Positions 1 through 8,494 of a stretch of DNA of 64,000 nt are shown piece after piece (position 1 is the first letter of the stretch; the number at the start of each line of letters is the position of its first letter). This DNA is from Caballeronia terrestris (lineage in GTDB: Bacteria; Pseudomonadota; Gammaproteobacteria; Burkholderiales; Burkholderiaceae), in the NCBI RefSeq assembly GCF_001544515.1, contig NZ_FCOL02000004.1:62001-126000 (forward strand), given 5' to 3'. A program made the translations under genes and the position numbers. The notes under the pieces were generated by a model. That model was not told the DNA's origin, searched no databases, and saw only the letters and a list, made by a program, of their open reading frames with translations.

Positions 1-228
1 AGCGCGCACGACGTCACGAACGCGAGCCTGCAGCCGGTGGATGTGAAAGTCGACGTGATCGAGCCGACCGGCCCCGATACGCTCGTGTTCGCGCAGGTGA
101 ACGGCAAGCGGATCGTGAGCCGCGTGCACCCGGCGGCGAACCCGCAGCCGCTTACCAATATGACGCTGTTGTTCGATGTGTCGAAGGCTGTGTTGTTCGA
201 TCCGAAGACGGAGGAACGGCTGGCTTGA
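1..228 (+). CDS. ABC transporter ATP-binding protein, C-terminal fragment
   Basis: The reading frame is open from base 1 and ends at TGA 226-228, so only the last 75 residues of a longer gene are present. They fit the C-terminal TOBE/OB region of MalK/UgpC-type sugar or glycerol-phosphate importer ATPases, with a TGPDTLVFAQVNG stretch and the usual ending LFDVSKAVLFDPKTEERL. In that family this region follows the nucleotide-binding domain and has regulatory or substrate-sensing roles. The Walker motifs lie outside the window, so the substrate cannot be named; UgpC-like is a resemblance only. A strong terminator follows at 252-279, so this is the last gene of its transcript. Confidence 0.8.
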   Translation, partial: SAHDVTNASLQPVDVKVDVIEPTGPDTLVFAQVNGKRIVSRVHPAANPQPLTNMTLLFDVSKAVLFDPKTEERLA

Positions 229-251
229 GTCTTTCCTCATCGCTTGCGACG

Positions 252-279
252 AAGCCGCGCTTTCATGCGCGGCTTTTTT
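252..279 (+). terminator. Rho-independent terminator after the ABC ATPase
   Basis: A perfect 9-bp stem (AAGCCGCGC / GCGCGGCTT, 252-260 and 267-275) with a 6-nt loop is followed directly by a T run. It lies 24 bases after the stop of the ABC ATPase gene. Confidence 0.85.
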
Positions 280-386
280 CATGGCGCGACGCTTTGCCCG
301 CCCGCCCGACGAGCGATGCGCCCATGGCGGGCATAATCGAAGTCTTGCCGCACCCCGCGCGCGACTCTTCACAGGCTTTCCATCGC

Positions 387-2489
387 ATGAGTTTTCTCTC
401 CTCGCATCCCGAACTCGCCTTCCCCCCTGCGAGCGACGGCGATCCGTTCATCGCCCTCGAAGCGCTCGATGACGCGCAGGTCGACGCCTGGGTCGGCGCG
501 CAGAACCAGCGCACGATGAACGCGTTCGGCCACACGCCCGACGCCGATGCGCTGACAGCGCGGCTCGCGAAGGCGTACACGTCGAAGGACCGCATCGTCA
601 CCTGCTCGCGCTACGGCGACTGGGGCTACAACACCTGGCAGGACGACGAGCATCCGCTCGGCATCACGCGCCGCACCCCGTGGAGCGCGTGGCTCGCGGG
701 CAAGCCGGAGTGGCAAACCGTCCTCGACGTCGATGCGCTCGATCTCAACAACGTCGAAGGCGACGACACCCGCTGGGCGCTTCACGGCTTCGACATGCTC
801 TATCCCACCTGGGACCGCGCGCTCGTGAGCCTGTCGCCGGGCGGCTCGGACGCGTGCATCGTGCGCGAGTTCGATGTCGAAGCGCGCGCGTTCGTCGCGA
901 ATGGTTTCGAGTTGCCCGATGTCGGCAAGCACGGCATTTCGTGGATCGATCGCGACACGGTGTATGTCGGCTGGGACGATAGCGCGCATACGAAGAAACC
1001 TGCGCTTACCACTTCCGGGTTTCCGCGCGAGGCACGCCGCTGGTCGCGCGGCACGCCGCTCGCTCAAGCGCCCGTCGTGTTCGAGGGCAAGCGGCGCGAC
1101 GTGTCGGCGGGTGCGGACTACGATCCGCTGGAGAAGCTTCACTTCGCGTCGCGCGCGGTGACGTTCTACGAGACGATGCAATTCTGGCTCGACGAAACGA
1201 CGGGCGAGTGGCGGCAGTACGACGTGCCGCTGCACGTCGAGATCGAGCACTGGAACGGCTGGTTCTTCGTCACGCCGCGCGAGGACTGGACCGTTGCAGG
1301 CACGCGTTACGCGAGCGGGTCGCTGCTCGTGATGCGGCGCGACGCGTTTCTCGACGGCGCGCGCGATTTCACCGTGCTTTTCGAGCCGTCGGGGCGGCGC
1401 GTGCTCGCGGACATCGACTTCACGAAGCAGTGGCTGATCGTCTCGCAAATGGACGACGGCGAACCGCGCATTGCGCTGTGGCGCCCGCCTGCGCAAGTCG
1501 ACGAGTTGTGGCACATGCGTGATTTCGCTCTGCCGACGGCGAGCCAGTCGTATCTCGATTCGATCGATTCGGAGCGCGACGATACGGTGCTGATTCACGT
1601 CGAGCATTTTTTGACGCCGCCGTCGCTGTATTTCGCGGATTTGTCTTTGAATGAGCCGTGGCAACTGCTCGCGCAGCTTCCCGCCCAGTTCGACGCGACG
1701 GGGCTTTCCGCCGTGCGCCGTCACGCGCGCGCGCCCGATGGCGTCGAGATCCCGTACTGGCTGATCGGCCGCGAGGCGAATCTCGCGGGAAGCGCCGCGC
1801 CGTGCCTGCTGTACGGCTACGGCGGCTTCGAAGTCGCGCTCGATCCGCACTACGACGCGACGACCGGCATGGCATGGCTCGAATCCGGCGGCCTGTTCGC
1901 GATCGCGAACATCCGCGGCGGCGGCGAATTCGGGCCGCACTGGCATCAGGCGGCGCAGCGCGAGAAGCGACAGGTATCGTTCGACGATTTCCTGGCAGTC
2001 GCGCAATCGCTGATCGATTCCGACGTGACGACGCCGAAGCAGCTCGCCATCCGTGGCGGCAGCAACGGCGGCTTGTTGACCGGCGCGTGCATGATCCAGC
2101 GGCCCGAGTTGTTCGGCGCGGTGTTGTCGGAGGTGCCGCTGCTCGATATGGCGCGCTTTCACCTGCTGCTACAGGGCGCATCGTGGATCGACGAATATGG
2201 CGACCCCGACGATGCCGACGACCTGCGTTTTCTGATGACCTATTCGCCGTATCAGAAGGTGCGGGCGGACGCGGTGTATCCGCCGGCGCTATTCACGTCG
2301 TCGACGACCGATGACCGCGTGCATCCCGGCCACGCGCGCAAGATGGCCGCGCGGATGCAGGCGCAGGGGCATGACAGAACCTGGTATCTGGAGAACCGCG
2401 ACGGCGGTCACGGCGCGGGCGTGGAGCCGGAGGCAGTTGCACGCGTCGAGGCGACGGCGTTTACATTCTTGAAGGCGATGGTGGGGTGA
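387..2489 (+). CDS. Prolyl oligopeptidase family serine peptidase (S9)
   Basis: This 700-aa protein has the two-part layout of S9A peptidases: a long N-terminal beta-propeller-like region and a C-terminal alpha/beta-hydrolase domain. The nucleophile is Ser559 in GGSNGGLL, the acid is in TTDDRVHPGH (Asp642/643), and the base is His675 in DGGHGAG. The family cleaves short peptides after proline or basic residues, usually in the cytoplasm; no signal peptide is visible. I chose ATG 387 (MSFLSSHPE) because the frame upstream is not protein-like and overlaps the preceding terminator. ATG 324 is a less likely alternative. The gene stands alone, with a terminator behind it at 2501-2520. Substrate is unknown. 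Confidence 0.93.
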   Translation: MSFLSSHPELAFPPASDGDPFIALEALDDAQVDAWVGAQNQRTMNAFGHTPDADALTARLAKAYTSKDRIVTCSRYGDWGYNTWQDDEHPLGITRRTPWSAWLAGKPEWQTVLDVDALDLNNVEGDDTRWALHGFDMLYPTWDRALVSLSPGGSDACIVREFDVEARAFVANGFELPDVGKHGISWIDRDTVYVGWDDSAHTKKPALTTSGFPREARRWSRGTPLAQAPVVFEGKRRDVSAGADYDPLEKLHFASRAVTFYETMQFWLDETTGEWRQYDVPLHVEIEHWNGWFFVTPREDWTVAGTRYASGSLLVMRRDAFLDGARDFTVLFEPSGRRVLADIDFTKQWLIVSQMDDGEPRIALWRPPAQVDELWHMRDFALPTASQSYLDSIDSERDDTVLIHVEHFLTPPSLYFADLSLNEPWQLLAQLPAQFDATGLSAVRRHARAPDGVEIPYWLIGREANLAGSAAPCLLYGYGGFEVALDPHYDATTGMAWLESGGLFAIANIRGGGEFGPHWHQAAQREKRQVSFDDFLAVAQSLIDSDVTTPKQLAIRGGSNGGLLTGACMIQRPELFGAVLSEVPLLDMARFHLLLQGASWIDEYGDPDDADDLRFLMTYSPYQKVRADAVYPPALFTSSTTDDRVHPGHARKMAARMQAQGHDRTWYLENRDGGHGAGVEPEAVARVEATAFTFLKAMVG

Positions 2490-2500
2490 ATGCGGGCCGC

Positions 2501-2520
2501 GCCCCGCCACGCGGGGCTTT
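2501..2520 (+). terminator. Short GC-rich terminator-like hairpin
   Basis: A perfect 7-bp stem GCCCCGC / GCGGGGC with a CAC loop is followed by only three T residues. It lies 11 bases after the peptidase stop and is probably a weak terminator. Confidence 0.6.
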
Positions 2521-2610
2521 GATGAGAAAAGTCTTATGCCCTGGGCGGGAAGCATCTCAAACTGACTCGCCTCCCGCCGCGCCGAACGCGCTTGAACTGC
2601 CTGGCGTCCG

Positions 2611-3825
2611 TCAAACCGCCCTGACCGGCGTCTCATGCCACCGCAACACCAGCGTGCGCCCGGCAAACGTCAGCAACCCGCAGACTCCGATCACGACACC
2701 CATCCCGCGCGGCGTGCCATCGTGGAAAAGCCCCACCGCAAGCGACGCCGCCGCCCCGAGCGCCAACTGCACCGCCCCGAAAAGCGCCGCCGCCGCGCCC
2801 GCGTTATGCGGATAGCGATGCATCAGATCCGTCGTGCAATTCGCCGACAGGAGTCCCACCACGCCGACCACGAAAAACAGGCACACGACGATCGACCACA
2901 ACCCGCCCCACCCCGTCAGGCAAACGAGCGCAACCGAAAGCGCCGCGACGACGCTCACGAACGCGGCGCCCGAAATCATCCTGAGCGACCCCACCCGGCC
3001 GACAAGCCGCGTATTGAGCACATTCCCCGAAATGATCCCGACGATGTTCAGCCCGAACAGCAGCCCGTAGTGCTGCGGCTTCACGTGAAAATAGTCGATG
3101 TAGACGAACGGCGTTGCCGTGATGTACGCGAACATCGACGCGAACGCCATCCCACCGCACAGCATGTGGCCCCATGTGACGGGATCGGTCAGGAGCCGTC
3201 CGTAAGCGGCAAACGACGCCCCGAGCGCCGAACTCGCCCGTTTCTCGCGCGGCCAGGTTTCGGGCACGCGCAGGAACGCCGTCACCGCGCAGACGGCGCC
3301 GAACAGCGTCAGCGCCATGAACACCACGCGCCAGCCGCCGAGCAGCAGCAACTGCCCGCCGATCAGCGGCGCGAGCAACGGCCCGATCGACGTGACGATG
3401 GACAGCATCGAGAGAACGCGGGCGGCATCGGTGGCTTCGTGGGCGTCGCGGGCGATCGCGCGCGCGAGCACCGATGCCGCGCCCGCACCCAGCGCCTGCA
3501 GGAAGCGCACGAAGATGAGCGCATCGATCGACAATGCCGCCGCGCACGCGATGCTCGCCACCGTATACAACGCGATGCCGCCGAGCAACACCGGACGACG
3601 GCCGTAGGCATCGGAAAGCGGGCCGTACAGCAGCATGCCGACCGAGAAGCCGCACATGAAGCTCGTGAGCGTGCTTTGCGCCGCGGCGGCGCTCGTGCCG
3701 AACGCGGCGGCGAGCGCCGGCAGGCTCGGCAGATACATGTCGATCGAGAGCGGCCCGCACGCGGCGAGCGCGCCGAGCAAAAGGATCAGGCGGGCATCGG
3801 GACGGCGCCGCGTGGTTTGGGTCAT
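2611..3825 (-). CDS. Bcr/CflA family multidrug efflux MFS transporter
   Basis: This 404-aa membrane protein belongs to the 12-helix drug:proton antiporters of the Bcr/CflA group. The N-terminus carries the group signature around LSIDMYLPSLPAL in helix 1, and the A-motif loop between helices 2 and 3 reads GPLSDAYGRRPVL. It would sit in the inner membrane and export small toxic compounds, as Bcr does for bicyclomycin in E. coli. The actual substrate is unknown. ATG 3825 is the first good start. It is convergent with the peptidase gene and divergent from the EVE-domain gene, with 121 bp between the two starts. Confidence 0.92.
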   Translation of the reverse strand: MTQTTRRRPDARLILLLGALAACGPLSIDMYLPSLPALAAAFGTSAAAAQSTLTSFMCGFSVGMLLYGPLSDAYGRRPVLLGGIALYTVASIACAAALSIDALIFVRFLQALGAGAASVLARAIARDAHEATDAARVLSMLSIVTSIGPLLAPLIGGQLLLLGGWRVVFMALTLFGAVCAVTAFLRVPETWPREKRASSALGASFAAYGRLLTDPVTWGHMLCGGMAFASMFAYITATPFVYIDYFHVKPQHYGLLFGLNIVGIISGNVLNTRLVGRVGSLRMISGAAFVSVVAALSVALVCLTGWGGLWSIVVCLFFVVGVVGLLSANCTTDLMHRYPHNAGAAAALFGAVQLALGAAASLAVGLFHDGTPRGMGVVIGVCGLLTFAGRTLVLRWHETPVRAV

Positions 3826-3946
3826 GGGAATCGGCGGGAGGCGGTGGGAATGGAGAGGCGACGGTCATTGTACGCGAGGGCTCCCGGTCATCCGGCCCCT
3901 GATCCGGTAAGCTGTTTCGATCCTCAGAGTCACAAAATCCACCCGA

Positions 3947-4453
3947 ATGACCGCCTTTCTTCTCATCTGGAGCCCGAAAAAGTGGCCGTGGCCCGAGTTG
4001 CCGGACATCGCGCGCCGGGTCGCCGCGGGCGAAGCCGTCACCGATGCGTGGGGTTGCGGCACCTCGCGCAGCCTCCTGCCCGGCGACCGCGTGTTCGTGC
4101 ATCGCGTGGCGCAGGCGCCGAAGGGCGTGTTCGCGTCCGGCTACGTGACGCGCGCGCCATACGAAGTGCCCGACGCCACTAGAAAACGCGGCTTCCGGCT
4201 GTGCATCGACTTCGTATACGACTGGCTCGTCGATGCGCACGAGGGCGTCGTCGTGACGCGCGACGAATTGCGCGCGCACCCGTTTTCCGTGCAGACGTGG
4301 GATGCGCAAAGCTCCGGCACGGTCATCAAGCCGATGGCCGAAGGCGCGCTCGAAAAGCTCTGGACGGCGCGCACCGGCAGGCGCTCGCGGCCGCCGCCAT
4401 CAGCCGTCACGTCCCCGCCCGTTTCAGGCGACTCCGGTACAATTTCATCTTGA
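3947..4453 (+). CDS. EVE-domain protein
   Basis: This 168-aa protein has a PUA-like EVE fold in residues 1 to about 140. The clearest signs are the start [12 protein letters not shown], then [10 protein letters not shown] and [10 protein letters not shown], a pattern typical of EVE domains (PF01878). These domains are thought to bind modified bases, and some occur next to restriction or defence genes. No nuclease domain follows here; the last 25-30 residues are a Pro/Ser/Arg-rich tail with no recognisable fold. It is a lone gene 85 bp before hemL. EVE assignment is fairly secure; biological role is unknown. Confidence 0.75.
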   Translation: MTAFLLIWSPKKWPWPELPDIARRVAAGEAVTDAWGCGTSRSLLPGDRVFVHRVAQAPKGVFASGYVTRAPYEVPDATRKRGFRLCIDFVYDWLVDAHEGVVVTRDELRAHPFSVQTWDAQSSGTVIKPMAEGALEKLWTARTGRRSRPPPSAVTSPPVSGDSGTISS

Positions 4454-4538
4454 TTTGTGCTGTTGCACCGCGCGTCGATCGGACGATTCTCACAGGCGCG
4501 CGGTCCTCGGCATCCACTTCCAGCGCAGGCCCCATTCC

Positions 4539-5822
4539 ATGTCCAAGAATCAAGCTCTCTTCGATCGCGCCCAGCAGACCATCCCGGGCGGCGTGAATTC
4601 GCCGGTGCGGGCGTTCCGCTCGGTCGGCGGCACGCCGCGCTTCATCGAGCGCGCGCAGGGCCCGTATTTCTGGGACGCCGACGGCAAGCGCTACATCGAC
4701 TACATCGGCTCCTGGGGCCCGATGATCCTCGGCCACGTCCATCCCGAAGTGCTCGACGCCGTGCAGCGCGTGCTCGGCAACGGCTTTTCGTTCGGCGCGC
4801 CGACCGAGGCTGAAATCGAGATCGCCGAGGAAATCTGCAAGCTGGTGCCGTCGATCGAACAGGTGCGCATGGTGTCGAGCGGCACCGAAGCGACGATGAG
4901 CGCGCTGCGTCTCGCGCGCGGTTTCACGGGCCGCAGCCGCATCGTCAAATTCGAAGGTTGCTACCACGGCCACGCCGACAGCCTGCTCGTCAAGGCGGGC
5001 TCGGGGCTGCTGACGTTCGGCAATCCGACCTCGGCCGGCGTGCCCGCCGACATCGCGAAGCACACCACCGTCCTCGAATACAACAACGTCGAGCAGTTGA
5101 ACGAGGCGTTCGCGGCGTTCGGCGGCGAAATCGCGTCGGTGATCGTGGAGCCGGTCGCGGGCAACATGAACCTCGTGCGCGCAACTCCCGAGTTCCTGCA
5201 GGCGTTGCGCGATCGCTGCAGCGACTACGGCGCGGTGCTGATTTTCGACGAAGTGATGTGCGGATTCCGCGTGGCGCTCGGCGGCGCGCAGGCGCTCTAC
5301 GGAGTGAAGCCGGACCTGACGTGCCTCGGCAAGGTGATCGGCGGCGGCATGCCGGCAGCCGCGTTCGGCGGACGGCGCGACATCATGGCGCATCTCGCGC
5401 CGACTGGCGGCGTCTATCAGGCGGGCACGCTCTCGGGCAATCCGATCGCGGTCGCCGCCGGCCTGAAGACGCTGCAACTGATCCAGAAGCCGGGCTTCCA
5501 CGACCAGCTCGCGAAGCAGACGAAGCGCCTCACCGACGGCCTCACCGCCGCCGCGCGCGAGGCGAAGGTGCCGTTCGTCGCCGATGCGCTCGGCGGCATG
5601 TTCGGCCTCTATTTCGCCGACAAGATCCCCGCGAGCTTCGCCGAAGTCACGCAAGGCGACACGAAACGCTTCAACGCGTTCTTCCACGCGATGCTCGACG
5701 CGGGCGTGTACTTCGCGCCGTCGGCGTACGAGGCGGGTTTCGTCTCGATCACCCACGACGATGCCGTGATCGACGCGACGCTCGACGCCGCGCGTGGCGT
5801 TTTCGCGCAACTCGCGGCGTAA
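4539..5822 (+). CDS. hemL: Glutamate-1-semialdehyde 2,1-aminomutase
   Basis: HemL converts glutamate-1-semialdehyde to 5-aminolevulinate in the C5 route to heme. The protein is 427 aa, the usual family length. The PLP lysine is Lys265 in [11 protein letters not shown], preceded by the cofactor-binding [10 protein letters not shown] segment; the N-terminal [10 protein letters not shown] motif is also typical. I chose ATG 4539 ([11 protein letters not shown]) because it matches the family start, although the frame is open much further upstream. It is followed 18 bp later by ribD on the same strand, an arrangement common in Burkholderiaceae. Confidence 0.97.
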   Translation: MSKNQALFDRAQQTIPGGVNSPVRAFRSVGGTPRFIERAQGPYFWDADGKRYIDYIGSWGPMILGHVHPEVLDAVQRVLGNGFSFGAPTEAEIEIAEEICKLVPSIEQVRMVSSGTEATMSALRLARGFTGRSRIVKFEGCYHGHADSLLVKAGSGLLTFGNPTSAGVPADIAKHTTVLEYNNVEQLNEAFAAFGGEIASVIVEPVAGNMNLVRATPEFLQALRDRCSDYGAVLIFDEVMCGFRVALGGAQALYGVKPDLTCLGKVIGGGMPAAAFGGRRDIMAHLAPTGGVYQAGTLSGNPIAVAAGLKTLQLIQKPGFHDQLAKQTKRLTDGLTAAAREAKVPFVADALGGMFGLYFADKIPASFAEVTQGDTKRFNAFFHAMLDAGVYFAPSAYEAGFVSITHDDAVIDATLDAARGVFAQLAA

Positions 5823-5840
5823 GCGCGAGCCGCCCGCACG

Positions 5841-6968
5841 ATGTTCTCCCAGACTGATTTCACCTACATGGAACGCGCGCTGGCGCTCGCCGCGCGCGGC
5901 ATGTACACGACGACGCCGAATCCGCGCGTCGGCTGCGTGCTGGTCAAGAACGGCGAGGTGATCGGCACGGGGTTCACGCAGCCGGCCGGCCACGATCACG
6001 CCGAAGTCCGCGCGCTGAAGGACGCCCGCGCGCGCGGCAAGGACCCGCGCGGCGCGACCGCCTACGTCACGCTCGAGCCTTGCAGCCACTTCGGCCGCAC
6101 GCCGCCGTGCGCGTCCGCGCTGATCGACGCGCGCGTCGAGAAAGTGATCGCGGCGATGGAAGATCCAAATCCGTCCGTCTCGGGACGCGGCCTCGCGATG
6201 CTGCGCGACGCCGGCATCGACGTGCGCTGCGGCCTGCTCGCGAACGAGGCGTATGAGATGAACATCGGATTCGTCTCACGCATGACGCGTCACCGGCCGT
6301 GGGTGCGCATGAAAGTCGCGGCGACGCTCGACGGGCGCACCGGCCTGCCGACGGGCGAAAGCCAGTGGATCACGGGCGCGGATGCGCGGGCCGACGGCCA
6401 CGCATGGCGCGCCCGCGCGTGCGCGATCCTGACGGGCATCGGAACGGTGCGCGAAGACGATCCGCAACTGACCGTGCGCGCTGTCGATACGCCGCGCCAG
6501 CCGCAACGCATCCTGATCGACAGCCGGCTCGACGTGCCGCTCACCGCGAAGATCCTCGACGGCGCGCCGCCGTGGGTGTTTTGCGGCAAGGACGTCGAGC
6601 CGTCGCGCGCGGCGGCGCTGCGCGAACGCGGTGCCGATCTCATCGAGCTCGCGAACGAGCACGGCAAGGTCGACCTGCCCGCGATGCTCGGCGTGCTCGC
6701 CGATCGCGGCATCAACGAGTTGCATGTCGAGGCGGGGCACAAGCTGAACGGGTCGCTGCTGCGCGAGGGCTGCGTCGACGAGCTGCTCGTCTATCTCGCG
6801 CCGAGCCTGCTCGGCAACGCGCCCGGCATGTTCGACTTCGCGCCGCCCACGACGCTCGATCCCAGGCCGCATCTCAAATTTCACCGCATCGATCGTCTCG
6901 GCGACGATCTGCGCATCCTGGCGCGCTTCGTCGAAACGCACGGCGCGGCGAGCCCGGATATCAATTAG
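5841..6968 (+). CDS. ribD: Bifunctional riboflavin deaminase/reductase
   Basis: RibD carries out steps two and three of riboflavin synthesis: deamination of the GTP-derived diaminopyrimidine and NADPH-dependent reduction of the ribose side chain. The 375-aa protein has an N-terminal zinc deaminase domain (His53-Ala-Glu55, Cys81 and Cys90 in CSHFGRTPPC) and a C-terminal reductase domain from about residue 150 (RPWVRMKVAATLDG, then LHVEAG near 300). It starts 18 bp after hemL and ends 21 bp before ribE, so it is probably co-transcribed with both. Confidence 0.97.
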   Translation: MFSQTDFTYMERALALAARGMYTTTPNPRVGCVLVKNGEVIGTGFTQPAGHDHAEVRALKDARARGKDPRGATAYVTLEPCSHFGRTPPCASALIDARVEKVIAAMEDPNPSVSGRGLAMLRDAGIDVRCGLLANEAYEMNIGFVSRMTRHRPWVRMKVAATLDGRTGLPTGESQWITGADARADGHAWRARACAILTGIGTVREDDPQLTVRAVDTPRQPQRILIDSRLDVPLTAKILDGAPPWVFCGKDVEPSRAAALRERGADLIELANEHGKVDLPAMLGVLADRGINELHVEAGHKLNGSLLREGCVDELLVYLAPSLLGNAPGMFDFAPPTTLDPRPHLKFHRIDRLGDDLRILARFVETHGAASPDIN

Positions 6969-6989
6969 ACAATCAGAAGAGGAAGCGCG

Positions 6990-7622
6990 ATGTTTACCGG
7001 AATTGTCGCGGCGGTCGGCCGCATCGAAAAAGTGACGCCGCTCGGGGCGGACGAAGCGGGCGTGCGCCTGACGGTGGCGGCGGGCGGCCTCGATCTCGCC
7101 GACGTCGAGCTCGGCGACAGCATCTCGATCCAGGGCGCGTGCATGACGGTGATCGAAAAGTCGGCGGATTCCTTCGACGTCGACGTATCTCGCGAAAGCC
7201 TGAACAAGACGGCTGGCTTGGGCGCGGTGGGCGAGGTCAATCTCGAAAAAGCGCTGCGCGCGCATGACCGGCTGGGCGGGCATCTGGTGTCAGGACACGT
7301 CGACGGATTGGGCGAAGTGACACGCTTCGAGCGCGTCGGTGAATCGCACGAATTGCGGATTCTCGCTTCACGCGATATCGGCAAGTATCTGGCTTACAAG
7401 GGATCGGTGACGGTCAACGGCGTGAGCCTCACGGTCAACACGGTGAACGATCGCCCCGACGGTTGCGAATTCTCGATCAACCTGATCCCGCACACGGTCG
7501 AAGTGACAACGCTCAAGGCGCTCGCGGCAGGCACGAAGGTCAATCTGGAGATCGACCTGATCGCGCGCTATGTCGAGCGGATTCTGAGCGTGTCGGGGAC
7601 TGGGAATGACGGCAACGCTTGA
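6990..7622 (+). CDS. ribE: Riboflavin synthase alpha chain
   Basis: This enzyme dismutates two molecules of 6,7-dimethyl-8-ribityllumazine into riboflavin and a pyrimidinedione. The 210-aa protein consists of two lumazine-binding barrels. The first begins MFTGIVAAVG and includes QGACMTV; the second, from about residue 98, begins GGHLVSGHVDG and includes NGVSLTVN. A ribosome site, AGAGGAAG, lies just before ATG 6990. Some species call this gene ribC. It ends 5 bp before the convergent toxin gene of the inserted toxin-antitoxin pair. Confidence 0.97.
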   Translation: MFTGIVAAVGRIEKVTPLGADEAGVRLTVAAGGLDLADVELGDSISIQGACMTVIEKSADSFDVDVSRESLNKTAGLGAVGEVNLEKALRAHDRLGGHLVSGHVDGLGEVTRFERVGESHELRILASRDIGKYLAYKGSVTVNGVSLTVNTVNDRPDGCEFSINLIPHTVEVTTLKALAAGTKVNLEIDLIARYVERILSVSGTGNDGNA

Positions 7623-7627
7623 GGACG

Positions 7628-7993
7628 TCAACGGCCGCTCAGCCAGAGGTGCTCGAAGTCCTCGGAAGTCTGCTTGAAATGGCGGATCGATAGGAGCGAG
7701 ACGACGTCGGCGGTTTGCACATAAAGGATGATGTAGTCCTTGAGCATGTACTCGCGCACGACGCCGTCTTCCAGTGCTCGCCCGGCCAGCAGTTCGCATC
7801 TCACAAGAGCGTCGAACGTGTCGGGTTTCGCGTCGAGGAATGGCCGCCCCATCGACGGGAAACGCTCGAGCCGCGCGATCGCGACCGTTTCGATCTCTTC
7901 GTGCAGGCGATCGTAGCCAGCACGAAACTGGACCTCGTCCCAGTACGCTTCGATAGCCGACAACTTGGCCCTGAAGTTCGCCGTGAGGTGCAC
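7628..7993 (-). CDS. ParE/RelE-superfamily toxin
   Basis: This 121-aa protein resembles ParE/RelE toxins: an N-terminal helical part (YDRLHEEIETVAIARLERFPSMGRPF) followed by a beta region ending in the family-typical REYMLKDYIILYV and LLSIRHFKQ strands. Such toxins act on gyrase or ribosome-bound mRNA; which one applies here is not visible. I chose GTG 7993 because it lies two bases after the antitoxin stop and is preceded by GGAAGAG at good spacing. No ATG is available at the right place. It is the second gene of a two-gene operon and ends head-to-head with ribE. Confidence 0.82.
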   Translation of the reverse strand: MHLTANFRAKLSAIEAYWDEVQFRAGYDRLHEEIETVAIARLERFPSMGRPFLDAKPDTFDALVRCELLAGRALEDGVVREYMLKDYIILYVQTADVVSLLSIRHFKQTSEDFEHLWLSGR

Positions 7994-7995
7994 GC

Positions 7996-8310
7996 TTACT
8001 GCTCTTCCGATTTTTTCCGAGCCTCCGCGCGACGCTGCCGGATGTCCGCCATCGCAGTCCTCGCGTCCTCCACGCGGCCTGCCTTGATATCCGCCAGGCC
8101 CGCTTCGACGTCGGCCAGCAATTCCAGATGGATACGCGCTCGCTCCATTCGATAGTACCTGTCGAGCTTGTCGATGCCGATCATCGCGACGTAGCTTTCG
8201 CCGTTTTTCGTGATGATCTTCTCGGCGCCCGCACTCACTTCGTCGGCAAGTTCCGAGAGGTTCGCGCGCGCCTGCGAGAGCGGGATGATGTCTTTTGCTG
8301 TGAAAGCCAT
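7996..8310 (-). CDS. Phd/YefM-type antitoxin
   Basis: This 104-aa protein has the N-terminal Phd/YefM DNA-binding fold: MAFTAKDIIPLSQARANLSE, then EKIITKNGESYVAMIGID, a strand-turn pattern typical of this family. The C-terminal half is helical and highly charged (ADIRQRRAEARKKSEEQ) and would be the part that wraps the toxin. ATG 8310 is the start expected for the family. The gene is upstream of the toxin with only two bases between stop and start, so the two are translationally coupled. A short palindrome lies about 23 bp upstream, suited to autorepression. Confidence 0.85.
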   Translation of the reverse strand: MAFTAKDIIPLSQARANLSELADEVSAGAEKIITKNGESYVAMIGIDKLDRYYRMERARIHLELLADVEAGLADIKAGRVEDARTAMADIRQRRAEARKKSEEQ

Positions 8311-8332
8311 GGCTGGCTCCGCGATCTGAATA

Positions 8333-8348
8333 GTACATAGCATTGTAC
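8333..8348 (-). promoter_or_regulatory. Candidate operator/promoter of the toxin-antitoxin operon
   Basis: GTACA (8333-8337) and TGTAC (8344-8348) form a perfect 5-bp inverted repeat with a 6-bp spacer. On the minus strand it overlaps a good -10 hexamer, TACAAT (8347-8342). The -35 element is weak. Overlap of an operator with the -10 box is what autoregulated Phd-type operons show. Confidence 0.5.
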
Positions 8349-8494
8349 AGAATTCGCGCTGTAGAGTTGAAGAGCCGCCAGTATGACGATTGCCCTTCAC
8401 TCCCGCCACTCGTCCGAATGGCATACGTCTCAGAAAAGCGGCTTGTCTATGGGCGGTGGCGTAAAATACGGCCTTTCCCGTTCCGGACGTCATC

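Noticed and set aside
8350..8494. FMN riboswitch before ribB
   Set aside because: I looked for the conserved GGGGC and GACCGGCGG-type segments of the RFN element and did not find them in this leader or before ribD, ribE or ribH.
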